A DNA stretch of 33,335 nucleotides from Bacteroidetes bacterium GWA2_31_9. Lineage in GTDB: Bacteria > Bacteroidota > Bacteroidia > Bacteroidales > GWF2-33-38. Made by a program: the position numbers and the translations under genes. The first letter of the stretch is position 1, and each line of letters begins with the position of its first letter. The notes under the pieces were generated by a model. It worked only from the letters and a program-made list of their open reading frames with translations. It was not told the origin of the DNA and searched no databases. Shown piece after piece: positions 1 through 9,725 of this stretch. The stretch lies in assembly GCA_001768975.1 (NCBI GenBank), contig MEND01000230.1:13311-46645 (forward strand). The letters run 5' to 3'.

Positions 1-10
1 AAATATTCTA

Positions 11-1648
11 ATGAAAATAGTCTTTTTTTTAATTTTAGTTTTTAGCGTTTCAAGTTCTGTAATTTCACAGAATTCAAAAAAAATTCCACCAGAAAAACCT
101 AAGTTAATTGTTGCTTTGGTTGTTGACCAAATGAAAAACGAATACATAAGCAAGTATTGGAATAAGTTTGAAGATAACGGATTCAAACGATTAATAGGAG
201 AGGGAGCTTATTGCAGAAATACTAATCTTGATTATATTTTCACACAAACTGCTGTTGGTCACGCTACGATTTTTACCGGAGCTATGCCATCTTATCATGG
301 CATTATAAGTAATTATTGGTATAATAGTACTAAAAGTTTAAAAGTTTATTGTGTTGACGATGATAAAGTTAAGTCTGTTGGAATTAAAGGAGATTTTGGT
401 AAAAAGTCGCCACGAAAATTACTCACAACAACTATTGGAGACGAAATAAAACTTTCAAATGCCGGAAAATCCAAAGTTATTTCGATTTCACTAAAAGACA
501 GAGCTGCGATACTTCCAGGAGGTCATACAGCAAATGGAGTATTTTGGTTTGATACTGAATCGGGAACATGGATTACAAGCTCATATTACATGGATACTTT
601 GCCAAAATGGGTAAAGGAGTTTAACCAAAAGAAATACCCTGATTTATATATTGAGCGTCAATGGACACCAATGTTGCCAATTGAACAATACACAGAAAGC
701 CTAGAGGATAAAAATAATTTTGAAGTTGGTTTTGTTGGGAATAAAACCACTTTCCCATACGATTTAAAACTAATGCGTGGAGAAAGCAAAAGTTATGAGT
801 TATTGTTGAGTACGCCTTATGGAAATACTCTTACAAAAGACTTTGCTTTAGCTGCAATTGTAAACGAAAATCTTGGAATGGATGCATATCCTGATTTTCT
901 TAATGTAAGTTTTTCAGCAACTGATTATATTGGTCATGCTTTTGGCCCATCATCAATAGAAACAGAAGATACATACCTTCGTTTGGATAAAGAAATTGCT
1001 CATTTTCTTGAATTTATTGACAGCAATTTTGGGAAAGAAAATGTTTTGGTTTTTCTAACTTCTGACCACGGTGTTGCTGAAGTTCCAAAATATTTAATGG
1101 AGCAAGATATTCCTGCCGGATATTTCAACTATAATTATGCTATTACGCTTCTGAAATCATATTTGAATGCAGTTTATGGTTATGGCGATTGGGTTAAAAC
1201 ATACATGACTAAGCAAATTTATTTGAATCATATTCTGATTGAAGATTCAAAGCTCGACCTTGTTGATGTTCAGAATAAAGTTGCACAATTTTTTGTTCAG
1301 TTTACAGGAGTTGCAAATGCTACAACTGCTACAGCTTTGCAAAACAACAACTTCACTAATGGCATTAACGAAAAAATGAAAAATAATTATAATCAGAATC
1401 GTTCGGGAGATGTAATAATTAACCTTGAACCGGGCTGGCTCGAAGAAACTTCAGAAGCTACAAATCATAATTCTGCTTATACGTATGATACTCATATTCC
1501 TTTAATTTGGTACGGTTGGAAAGTTACACGTAAAACAATTACCAGAAGAGTTTCTGTTACCGAAATTGCACCAACTATTTCTACATTATTGAATATTCCT
1601 TTTCCGAATGGATGTATGAGTCAACCAATTATTGAGTTGACGGAGTAA
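11..1648 (+). CDS. Alkaline phosphatase family protein (PafA-like, type I phosphodiesterase/phosphatase superfamily)
   Basis: 545 aa with signal peptide; metal site LIVALVVDQMKNEY, nucleophile region TQTAVGHATIFTGAMPSYHGI, SLKDRAAILPGGH (PafA Lys/Arg motif), LTSDHG. Confidence 0.9.
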   Translation: MKIVFFLILVFSVSSSVISQNSKKIPPEKPKLIVALVVDQMKNEYISKYWNKFEDNGFKRLIGEGAYCRNTNLDYIFTQTAVGHATIFTGAMPSYHGIISNYWYNSTKSLKVYCVDDDKVKSVGIKGDFGKKSPRKLLTTTIGDEIKLSNAGKSKVISISLKDRAAILPGGHTANGVFWFDTESGTWITSSYYMDTLPKWVKEFNQKKYPDLYIERQWTPMLPIEQYTESLEDKNNFEVGFVGNKTTFPYDLKLMRGESKSYELLLSTPYGNTLTKDFALAAIVNENLGMDAYPDFLNVSFSATDYIGHAFGPSSIETEDTYLRLDKEIAHFLEFIDSNFGKENVLVFLTSDHGVAEVPKYLMEQDIPAGYFNYNYAITLLKSYLNAVYGYGDWVKTYMTKQIYLNHILIEDSKLDLVDVQNKVAQFFVQFTGVANATTATALQNNNFTNGINEKMKNNYNQNRSGDVIINLEPGWLEETSEATNHNSAYTYDTHIPLIWYGWKVTRKTITRRVSVTEIAPTISTLLNIPFPNGCMSQPIIELTE

Positions 1649-1655
1649 ATGAAAT

Positions 1656-3146
1656 TTACTTTTGAATTATCAGTTTCTTAAGTGTAATACCTTGTTCTGA
1701 AATGATTTTAATGATATAAATACCATCATTTAATTCAGAAATATTAACCTTAGTTTTCATTGAATCAAATTGTTGCTTCTTTATTTCAGAACCATTGATA
1801 TTTGTTAAAATTATAGTCCCTGAAGCAATTTTATAATTATCTAAAAATTCAATTTCAATAAAATCTTTTGCAGGATTAGGAAAAATATTTACTGTATAAT
1901 TTTTTTGTTCTTTTAAATTTCTAGAAAGTATTATTCCATCAGTTGAAACAGTGCCTTTTGTATCTCCATTTTTAATGTAGCCTTCTAGGGTTTCAGAACC
2001 GCCATTTTCAAAAAACATAAAACTACTATAAATTGCTCCCAATCCTAAACTATAATTTGTTAAGGTAGTTTGATATCCATTATAATTTAAAGTCGAATCA
2101 TAATTTGTAATATAAACATTTTCATTTCTGCTTTTAATAATTTCATTTGTATTACAAGAAATATATTCGGTTTTTGAAAAGTAAATATTTTCATGTTCCC
2201 ACATTTCAAAACAATTAAAATCATAATAAATTGAGTATTTACAATTAAATATCCAACATGGTTTTGTAGGTTCATTATTAAACTTATTTGCACTATGATT
2301 TAGAGAATCAGTGAAAATTATCGTGCTATCTCCAGCATGTTCATAATGATATGTAGAAGGATCCCAAAATCCAAAATAGTTAGTATAATAAGAAATATTA
2401 TAAATATAGCTGGAATCAGTTGTTGATTTAGAGTTAATAATAAATTTATATGTCCAAAAATCATTACCACCAGGATTCCCAGATGAACCTTTATATTGAA
2501 AAACATCGCCAACATTAAAATTGAAAATATCCCAGAAATTTGGAACTTTAATTCCTAAATTTCTGTTTTCAATTCCAAATAATTTGTAGTAAATATCAGA
2601 ATTATAATGATATGGAAATTGAATAATTCCAAACGACTTTGAAAGAACAATTGTATCTCCAGTTGATAATAATATTGTTTTAAACGAATCTGTTATCCCA
2701 AAATATGAAGCAGAATATTGTGAAGAAATAGTAGCATTAATATTATTTATAGTATCGAAAATCCATGTGTCATTTATATTCGCTAATGATTTTAATACGA
2801 AAGTTGAAGTGTCAGAAAATATAAAAATTCCATTATCTCTAAACCTGACTTTTTTTTGAAGAAATTGAGGATAATTTATATTCAAAATTGGAGAGTAGTA
2901 CGGTATATTACAAGTATCACACTCGTGAGCAATTCTGTTTAAGTGATAAATACTGTCATTTCCATTTGTAGAAACAGAATCAACCCAAATTGTATTTGTA
3001 ATGATTGTATTAGTATCAATTTTAAAATTGTAAATATCACCTTTATTAATAGGTTTCCAATTTTGAGAAAAGCTACTGGAAGTGATAGCTAAAAAAAAAG
3101 TAACAACAAGAGCTATAGCATTAATATGTTTGGTTTTATTATTCAT
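1656..3146 (-). CDS. Secreted protein with C-terminal T9SS type A sorting domain; N-terminal part of unknown function
   Basis: Signal peptide; C-terminus VNIFPNPAKDFIEIEF...LNDGIYIIKIISEQGITLKKLIIQK is a typical type A sorting domain. Confidence 0.85.
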   Translation of the reverse strand: MNNKTKHINAIALVVTFFLAITSSSFSQNWKPINKGDIYNFKIDTNTIITNTIWVDSVSTNGNDSIYHLNRIAHECDTCNIPYYSPILNINYPQFLQKKVRFRDNGIFIFSDTSTFVLKSLANINDTWIFDTINNINATISSQYSASYFGITDSFKTILLSTGDTIVLSKSFGIIQFPYHYNSDIYYKLFGIENRNLGIKVPNFWDIFNFNVGDVFQYKGSSGNPGGNDFWTYKFIINSKSTTDSSYIYNISYYTNYFGFWDPSTYHYEHAGDSTIIFTDSLNHSANKFNNEPTKPCWIFNCKYSIYYDFNCFEMWEHENIYFSKTEYISCNTNEIIKSRNENVYITNYDSTLNYNGYQTTLTNYSLGLGAIYSSFMFFENGGSETLEGYIKNGDTKGTVSTDGIILSRNLKEQKNYTVNIFPNPAKDFIEIEFLDNYKIASGTIILTNINGSEIKKQQFDSMKTKVNISELNDGIYIIKIISEQGITLKKLIIQK

Positions 3147-3263
3147 AACACTAATGATTAAATTACTTTTACAAAAGTAAAAATATTTTACTTAATAATC
3201 AACGTTTTAAAAAGAATTTATCTTTCTAAAATATACATTCACATAAATATAAAGAAATCATTC

Positions 3264-3380
3264 GGCTAAAGCCATGTTTGAAGTTTTATTTGTCCACGAC
3301 CTAAAGGACGTGGCAATTTTTTTAGCCCCGAACTTTAGGTCGGGGAATATTAAGAGAAATAAATTTAGGGCTTTAGCCCT
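3264..3380. repeat. Nested palindromic intergenic element (REP/BIME-like)
   Basis: Outer arms ggctaaagcc / ggctttagcc; inner arms cgacctaaag / ctttaggtcg; local hairpins ccacg...cgtgg and ccccga...tcgggg. Confidence 0.75.
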
Positions 3381-3401
3381 TTTTAAATTTAGATATTCAA
3401 A

Positions 3402-6400
3402 CTAATCCTTAACAACCTTCATCCACTGTTTGCCGTTTTTGCCATCAAGGCTTATGAAATACAAGCCGGAACTTAATTCTTTTCCGTTCCATTCGTAAGT
3501 ATAATTTCCTGGAGTTAGATTACTATTCAGGCTTTTAATAAGCGATCCTTCTGCATTATAAAAATTCAAACTATAATTTCCTTTTTCAAGAATATTATAA
3601 TTAATTGTTGTTGTTTCTGCAAATGGATTTGGATAAGGATATTGTAAATAATAAGCAAAAGATTGAGTATTTTCTATTCCATTATACTGATTATCATTAG
3701 CAATAACTAGAATATCATTGCTTCCGTTCCATAAATACTTAACAAATAAAACCTGATTTGGACTGTCGAAATATGCTCCTGTATCGGCTTGTGCGAAATC
3801 TTGAAGGCTTGTATAAATGGTAACATTAATACTATTTAAAAGTACCGCAAAAGGTGTTGTAGTCTGGCGTTGAACTTCAAAAGTTGTACTTCGAGTTAAT
3901 GGAGCAGCACTGTAACCGTTTCCAGATTTTGAAAGTCGAATATTTGTCTGATGTGTAAGAACTTCGCCCGAAAAAGTAAGCAAATCATAATCGCCAGAAA
4001 TGTTTGTTGAAGGAGTTTTTCCATCGTCTTCATACATTGTAAAATTTGAGTTAGGAGTGGAGTTATCTGGATAATATTTTACCGATAAAGTATCTGTTTT
4101 ATAATTACTTGTGTGATAATAAACAGGAACCATTGGAATAAAACTTCCAGCTTTTACAAATAATGGCATTTTATCAAGCGGAGCACTTACTGTAGAAGAT
4201 GAATTGCCTGTGTAAGATTGATTTGTCCAATAGTTTATCCAGTTTCCCGATGGAAAAAGAACTGTACGGCTTGTTTGTCCAGCACTCATGACTGGAGCTA
4301 CCAACATATTTTCGCCCCATAAAAATTCGTCGTTTACATTTGCAATTGAAGAATTTGTTGGTTCAAAATAGTTAATCGGTAAAGCCAAAGGACGACCAGT
4401 TGCAGTGTTTTTCCATGCAAGTGTGTAATTATAAGGCATTAATTGATACCTCAATTTTACATAATTACGAACTATATCTTTTTCATTTGCTGGATAATAA
4501 ATGGGTTCTGGAGCAACACCTTCGCCATGTGGACGCATGATTGGACAAAATGCACCGAATTGTAACCAGCGTGTATAAAGTTCAGGATTATAGCTTCCAC
4601 CAGTAAATCCTCCCAAATCGGAGTGCATATAACCAACTCCGCTCATTCCCATTCCGAGCATTATTGGAATTTGTGCCTGAAAACCTTCAAAACTTCTGTT
4701 CACATCGCCCGACCACGGAAAAGTTGAATAACGTTGCATTCCGGCATATCCCGAACGCATTAAATCGAAAAGTCGCTGATTTGGATATTCTTGTTTATAT
4801 TTATTGTATAACAACGAAGCCCATTCTAGTGCATAAACATTGTGAACCTGACGAGCAGTTCCTGCAACATGTTTTATTCCAGATGGATGATTTTCTGGTT
4901 CGCCCACATCGCACCACCAGCCTGCTATACCTTCGTCGGTGCGAGCTTTATATTTGCTCCACATCCAGTTTTTGGTTTCGGTTTTAAAAATATCTAATAA
5001 ACCTGACGATCCAGCATAAAAATCAGGAACAATATAAGTGTAATTGCCCGAAGCATCAGTTCCGAAAAGTAATTGAGAATCGCAATAACTGTAACTTGAC
5101 GAGCTTTGTGTTACGTAAGGCTCCGAAATCAAAACTGTATTAACTCCCAAGTTTTTTAAATCGCTAATCATTCCAGTTGGATTTGCCCAATTGTCAGAAT
5201 TCCACGAAAAATTTCCCATATCGCCAAGTTGTCCGAACCAGTATAAATCTAAAATAATTGCATCAATTGGAAAATCTTCTTGCATGATAGAATTTACCAT
5301 ATTTCGGGTTTCAGTTTCGGTTTGATAGCCAAATCTTGATTGCAAATATCCCAAAGACCAGCGTGGGGGCAAGGGTTGTTTTCCAGTTAAGTTTGTATAA
5401 GAATTCAATATTTCGTCAAATGAATCTCCTGTAATTACATAGTAAGACAATTTGCCATCTTCAACTGTGTATTGAAAAACAGAATCTTCGGAGTTCCCAA
5501 TGTTGAAATTTCCTGCAGTTCGATTTTCGATATAAATTCCATACAAACCCGACGACATTATAAATGGAATATTGATATTAAGAGTAGATGAACCATTTGA
5601 GTATGAGTAATGTGCTTCGTTATATGAATAAAGCGATTGACCTTTTTTATTGATTGGAGTTGCCCGTGAGCCAGTTCCATAGAAACTTTCAGAAGGAGAC
5701 ATTTTAAATCGAAGTCCTTTTGAGTCGCTTGTGCTGAAATAGCCTGATTCTTCATTTAATACAGTAGTTCCATTGCTTTTGTACGATAGTCTTATAGGAT
5801 TTTTTTCGATATGAACTTTGAGATTTCCACAATTTAATTCAAGATAATTTGTGCTATCTGATAATGTTGCAGTTGTTGCAGAAGTTGATAAAACTACGCT
5901 GTAAGTTGTGTCAGGACTGACGATTCCAACTGGATAAATTGCAATTTTTGCCATGTTGGAAGCAAATGGTTCAATTGTCATTTTTCCATTTTGAGCTGTT
6001 ATTGTGAGTTTGTTGTTGGTGAATGTGTTTGAAATGTAGTCTTGAAGTTTATAAGCATTTGCAGTAATCAGAATATCGGTGTTGGCAGAAGTACGACCAA
6101 CAATAGAACCATCGGCATTTCTAAATACAAAAGCAAGTTTCAGTACATCAATTCCTTGTGGAATAGAGTAAAATGTGCGGATGTTGAAGGTTTTTCGGTA
6201 TAAATTATTTCCCAGACTTTCCATTGCAACATTGGCATCGGCTGTTCCCCAGTTTCCAACTGTGTATTTCCAGTCGCTGTTATTAATGCTGGTTGTTGTA
6301 ATTACGCCTGTGTGCATGTAAACTGTTCCAGAAAAACCTGATAATGCAGAATTCCCTTTTGAAGCATCAAAAATTACTGTAATATTATTGTCGGTTGATG

Positions 6401-6485
6401 GTAACGATGGGCTTACTGTAACCTGACAATTGCTGTTTTTATAAAATGTCAGAAATAAAAGTGAAAATATTAATAATGATTTCAT
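3402..6485 (-). CDS. Glycoside hydrolase family 31 (alpha-glucosidase/alpha-xylosidase-like) with T9SS C-terminal sorting domain
   Basis: 1027 aa; GH31 motifs PPRWSLGYLQSRFGY, DAIILDLYWFG, GIAGWWCDVGEPE, RPHGEG; C-terminus YPNPFAETTTINYNI...LSSGLYFISLDGKNGKQWMKVVKD. Confidence 0.93.
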   Translation of the reverse strand: MKSLLIFSLLFLTFYKNSNCQVTVSPSLPSTDNNITVIFDASKGNSALSGFSGTVYMHTGVITTTSINNSDWKYTVGNWGTADANVAMESLGNNLYRKTFNIRTFYSIPQGIDVLKLAFVFRNADGSIVGRTSANTDILITANAYKLQDYISNTFTNNKLTITAQNGKMTIEPFASNMAKIAIYPVGIVSPDTTYSVVLSTSATTATLSDSTNYLELNCGNLKVHIEKNPIRLSYKSNGTTVLNEESGYFSTSDSKGLRFKMSPSESFYGTGSRATPINKKGQSLYSYNEAHYSYSNGSSTLNINIPFIMSSGLYGIYIENRTAGNFNIGNSEDSVFQYTVEDGKLSYYVITGDSFDEILNSYTNLTGKQPLPPRWSLGYLQSRFGYQTETETRNMVNSIMQEDFPIDAIILDLYWFGQLGDMGNFSWNSDNWANPTGMISDLKNLGVNTVLISEPYVTQSSSSYSYCDSQLLFGTDASGNYTYIVPDFYAGSSGLLDIFKTETKNWMWSKYKARTDEGIAGWWCDVGEPENHPSGIKHVAGTARQVHNVYALEWASLLYNKYKQEYPNQRLFDLMRSGYAGMQRYSTFPWSGDVNRSFEGFQAQIPIMLGMGMSGVGYMHSDLGGFTGGSYNPELYTRWLQFGAFCPIMRPHGEGVAPEPIYYPANEKDIVRNYVKLRYQLMPYNYTLAWKNTATGRPLALPINYFEPTNSSIANVNDEFLWGENMLVAPVMSAGQTSRTVLFPSGNWINYWTNQSYTGNSSSTVSAPLDKMPLFVKAGSFIPMVPVYYHTSNYKTDTLSVKYYPDNSTPNSNFTMYEDDGKTPSTNISGDYDLLTFSGEVLTHQTNIRLSKSGNGYSAAPLTRSTTFEVQRQTTTPFAVLLNSINVTIYTSLQDFAQADTGAYFDSPNQVLFVKYLWNGSNDILVIANDNQYNGIENTQSFAYYLQYPYPNPFAETTTINYNILEKGNYSLNFYNAEGSLIKSLNSNLTPGNYTYEWNGKELSSGLYFISLDGKNGKQWMKVVKD

Positions 6486-6653
6486 TTTTTATGAGATTAA
6501 TGAAATATAAAAATAGTGATAATTTTTAAAGTTCATCATAGCTTTTAAATTCTATTTTTTTTATTGTTTATTTAATAATGTGTTATATCTTTATATTGAT
6601 AATAAATAGTTATATAAACATCATTCATTTATCTAATTTAAAATAACTAATCA

Positions 6654-7397
6654 ATGAAATTATTATACGTATTAGTATTGCTTATTTTTATAGTACTTGA
6701 TTCATTTTCTCAAGATATTATTTTTAAAAAAAATAATAGTGATTCAATAAAATGTAGAATTATTGAAGATAAGATTACTTCTTTGAGATATAAATTGAAT
6801 AATTCAAACGATACAACAATTTATGAAATTAAGCAAAATGACTATGATTATTATGTTGATAAACCTGATGAATTAAATGATGTTGTTAGTTCTGTAAAAT
6901 CAATTGAAAGTACTAACGAAAATTTGAAAGATGGATTTAAAACTGATTTTGGAATTGGTTTAGGTCTTGATTATAGTGGAATTTTTGGAGTGAAATATAC
7001 TTTTTTTCCAATTAAATATGCAGCAGTTTTTATTTCTGTAGGTTATATGAATGTTGATGCTGGATATAACGTTGGTTTACAGCTTAATATTTTACCTTAT
7101 GGAACTGAATTTAATCTTCGTCCACACATAAAATTTATGTATGGAGCAAATTCTTCAATACATATTAATGGTGCTTCGCAATATAACAAAGTTTATTATG
7201 GATACACTTATGGAGGAGGATTTGAGTTTAGATTTGGTAGATTTAAAGATGTTGGGTTCGATATTGATTTTAGTGTTCCTTTGCGGTCAAATGATTTTGT
7301 TAAAGATTATAATAAAATATTGAATAATAAAACTATTATCGTTTATAATTATCCTCCAAAATTAACAATTGGTATTGGATTTCATATTCAACTTTGA
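6654..7397 (+). CDS. Hypothetical secreted/outer membrane beta-barrel-like protein
   Basis: 247 aa with signal peptide; N-terminal 'DIIFKKNNSDSIKCRI' domain common in Bacteroidetes; glycine/aromatic-rich beta-strand pattern at C-terminus. Confidence 0.65.
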   Translation: MKLLYVLVLLIFIVLDSFSQDIIFKKNNSDSIKCRIIEDKITSLRYKLNNSNDTTIYEIKQNDYDYYVDKPDELNDVVSSVKSIESTNENLKDGFKTDFGIGLGLDYSGIFGVKYTFFPIKYAAVFISVGYMNVDAGYNVGLQLNILPYGTEFNLRPHIKFMYGANSSIHINGASQYNKVYYGYTYGGGFEFRFGRFKDVGFDIDFSVPLRSNDFVKDYNKILNNKTIIVYNYPPKLTIGIGFHIQL

Positions 7398-7410
7398 GTT
7401 TTTTAAAATT

Positions 7411-7830
7411 TTAAATATTTCTAAAACTCTCCACTGCTAATCTATACGAATCCAAGCCAAAGCCACAAATAGAGCCTTTGCATTTTCCGGCTATTAACGA
7501 TTTGTGTCGGAATTCTTCACGAGAATAGATATTGCTAATGTGAACCTCTATCGAAGGGCATTTTACAGCAGAAATTGCATCCATAATCGCCACCGAAGTA
7601 TGAGTATAACCACCTGCATTTATGATAATTCCATCGAAACTAAAACCAACCTCATGAATTTTGTTAATTATTTCACCTTCAACGTTCGATTGAAAATATT
7701 CTAATTGAAAATTAGGAAATTTCAGTTTCAATTTTTCAAAATATACCTCAAAAGTTTCATCTCCGTAAATGCTTTTTTCACGAACACCCAATAGGTTCAG
7801 ATTTGGACCGTTTATAATTTGTAGTTTCAT
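7411..7830 (-). CDS. aroQ: 3-dehydroquinate dehydratase, type II
   Basis: 139 aa; [63 protein letters not shown] are diagnostic. Confidence 0.97.
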   Translation of the reverse strand: MKLQIINGPNLNLLGVREKSIYGDETFEVYFEKLKLKFPNFQLEYFQSNVEGEIINKIHEVGFSFDGIIINAGGYTHTSVAIMDAISAVKCPSIEVHISNIYSREEFRHKSLIAGKCKGSICGFGLDSYRLAVESFRNI

Positions 7831-7862
7831 GAGTAAAATTTTAAGTATTACAATTTATTTTT

Positions 7863-7959
7863 TGCCACAGATTACACTAATTTACACAGATTTCTTTCGC
7901 AGATTTAAAAATACCAGAGGTAGTTTTTTAATCTGTGGGAATCTGTGCAATCTGTGGCA
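7863..7959. repeat. Long imperfect inverted repeat (GCCACAGATT...AATCTGTGGC family)
   Basis: tgccacagatt (7863-7873) pairs with aatctgtggca (7949-7959); cacagatt near 7885 pairs with aatctgtg near 7940; cagatttaaaaa pairs with tttttaatctg. Confidence 0.8.
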
Positions 7960-8083
7960 TATTCTTTTATTGAGTTTGTCAAAATATTATTTTAATTATT
8001 TTCCAATGTTGTTAACTTAAATTTGCATGGATATATCATTGGTTTAATTTATCTTCACAAAGTTAAGAATTTGATTTGAATAT

Positions 8084-8983
8084 ATGAATTGGCTTACAAC
8101 AATAAAAGAATTTGAATCGTATCTGAAAATTGAACGCTCGCTATCGGTCAACTCTGTAGAGGCTTATGAGGACGATATGTATAAATTATATCAGTTTATT
8201 CAGTTTAAATATCCTGAATTGAATCCTGAAAAAGTTACACTTAAAATTTTGCAGGAGTTCATTTTATGGATTAACGAACTTGGAATGTCGGCACGCTCAC
8301 AAGCAAGGGTTTTATCTGGTATTCGGGCTTTTTACAAATATCTGATTATGGAAGATTTGATTGATTCAAGTCCAGCCGAACTACTCGAATTTCCCCGAAT
8401 TGGTCGAAAACTTCCTGAATTTCTTTCAATTACTGAAATTGATAATTTAATTGCAGCAATAGATTTAAGCAAAGCCGAAGGACATCGTAATCGAGCAATT
8501 TTGGAAACACTTTATAGCTGTGGATTAAGGGTTTCGGAGTTAGTAAATCTGAAAATTTCGCATATTTATTTCGACGATGGATTTATAAAAGTAATGGGCA
8601 AAGGGAGCAAGGAGCGACTTGTGCCAATTAGTCCAAAAGCAATAAAGGAAATTAATAATTATAAAATTTCGTATCGCAATCATATAGCAATTGCAAAAGG
8701 GCATGAGGACTTTTTGTTTTTAAATCGTCGTGGCAAAAAACTTACTCGTGTGATGATTTTTACAATAATAAAAGGACTTGCAACCAAAATCGGACTTCAA
8801 AAAACAATAAGTCCACATACATTTCGCCATTCGTTTGCAACACATTTGGTTGAAGGTGGAGCCGATTTACGTGCAGTTCAAGAAATGCTTGGACACGAAT
8901 CAATTATCACAACCGAAATTTACACACATTTGGATAGAGAATACTTGCGAGATGCGATTATTCGATTTCATCCGAGGTCTTAA
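8084..8983 (+). CDS. xerD: Tyrosine recombinase XerD
   Basis: 299 aa; SAM-like N-terminus, YSCGLRVSELVNL, SPHTFRHSFATHLVEGGADLRAVQEMLGHESIITTEIYTHLDREYL. Confidence 0.95.
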   Translation: MNWLTTIKEFESYLKIERSLSVNSVEAYEDDMYKLYQFIQFKYPELNPEKVTLKILQEFILWINELGMSARSQARVLSGIRAFYKYLIMEDLIDSSPAELLEFPRIGRKLPEFLSITEIDNLIAAIDLSKAEGHRNRAILETLYSCGLRVSELVNLKISHIYFDDGFIKVMGKGSKERLVPISPKAIKEINNYKISYRNHIAIAKGHEDFLFLNRRGKKLTRVMIFTIIKGLATKIGLQKTISPHTFRHSFATHLVEGGADLRAVQEMLGHESIITTEIYTHLDREYLRDAIIRFHPRS

Positions 8984-8985
8984 AT

Positions 8986-9324
8986 CTATAAATTTAGATT
9001 TTTGTTAAGAAATTTTTTTAACTCAGGAATTTTAGTCTGGATAACTTGCCAAACAACTTTATCATCAACACCGAAATAATCGTGAACTATAATGTTTCTA
9101 AATCCTTGAATCTTAAACCAATCTATTTCGGGATATTTGTTTTTAAATTCTTGACTTAATTTTACAGTCATTTCCCCAATTACAATAAAGTTCAGCATTA
9201 CAGCATCATAAGGAATATAATCCTTTTTTAACTCATCAATTGTGGAAAATTTACTTGAAATTTCTTCAATCTTCTTGACAGAATCAAGAATATTAAAACA
9301 TAATAAGTCATCTTTGCTATACAT
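8986..9324 (-). CDS. hepT: HepT-like RNase toxin (DUF86) of a type VII toxin-antitoxin system
   Basis: 112 aa; R-x4-H-x-Y motif RNIIVHDY; follows an MntA-type nucleotidyltransferase with 8-nt overlap. Confidence 0.88.
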   Translation of the reverse strand: MYSKDDLLCFNILDSVKKIEEISSKFSTIDELKKDYIPYDAVMLNFIVIGEMTVKLSQEFKNKYPEIDWFKIQGFRNIIVHDYFGVDDKVVWQVIQTKIPELKKFLNKNLNL

Positions 9325-9616
9325 AAATAGCGTCTTTAAGAATTATTGATTTAAAAATTGGTTTAATCGCACCCTCACGACATAAATCTATATTCATTTT
9401 AAACTGCGAAATTAGATATTCACGAAGCTCAAATTTTTTATCGTAAAGATTCTCAGTATTTTCCTCAAATTCGACTATAATGTCTATATCACTTTTCAGA
9501 GTCTGTTCTTCTCGTGCATACGAACCAAAAATTCCAATTTTAATTACATTAAATTTAGTTTTAAAATAAGTTTTATTATCTTTTAAATATTTCAATATTT
9601 CGGCTCTTGAAATCAC
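9317..9616 (-). CDS. mntA: MntA-like minimal nucleotidyltransferase antitoxin
   Basis: 99 aa; GSYAREEQTLKSDIDIIVEF nucleotidyltransferase motif (GS...SDxD). Confidence 0.88.
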   Translation of the reverse strand: MISRAEILKYLKDNKTYFKTKFNVIKIGIFGSYAREEQTLKSDIDIIVEFEENTENLYDKKFELREYLISQFKMNIDLCREGAIKPIFKSIILKDAIYV

Positions 9617-9725
9617 TTATTAAGTTATTTAATACAAATTTATACTTTTTATCAGTAGTATCTGACTAATTTATTAATTTATTTTACTTATTTGAAATAA
9701 CCAATACATTTGCTAAATTTTATTT

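Noticed and set aside
4664-4987. 107-aa + strand ORF
   Set aside because: Entirely antisense to the well-supported GH31 gene; composition typical of a shadow ORF.
7769-8020. 83-aa + strand ORF
   Set aside because: Overlaps the aroQ 5' end and runs through the CACAGATT inverted repeat; no protein-like features.
8084-8983. Integrase marking a mobile island
   Set aside because: Motifs and length fit the housekeeping XerD recombinase; no att-like repeats or tRNA nearby.
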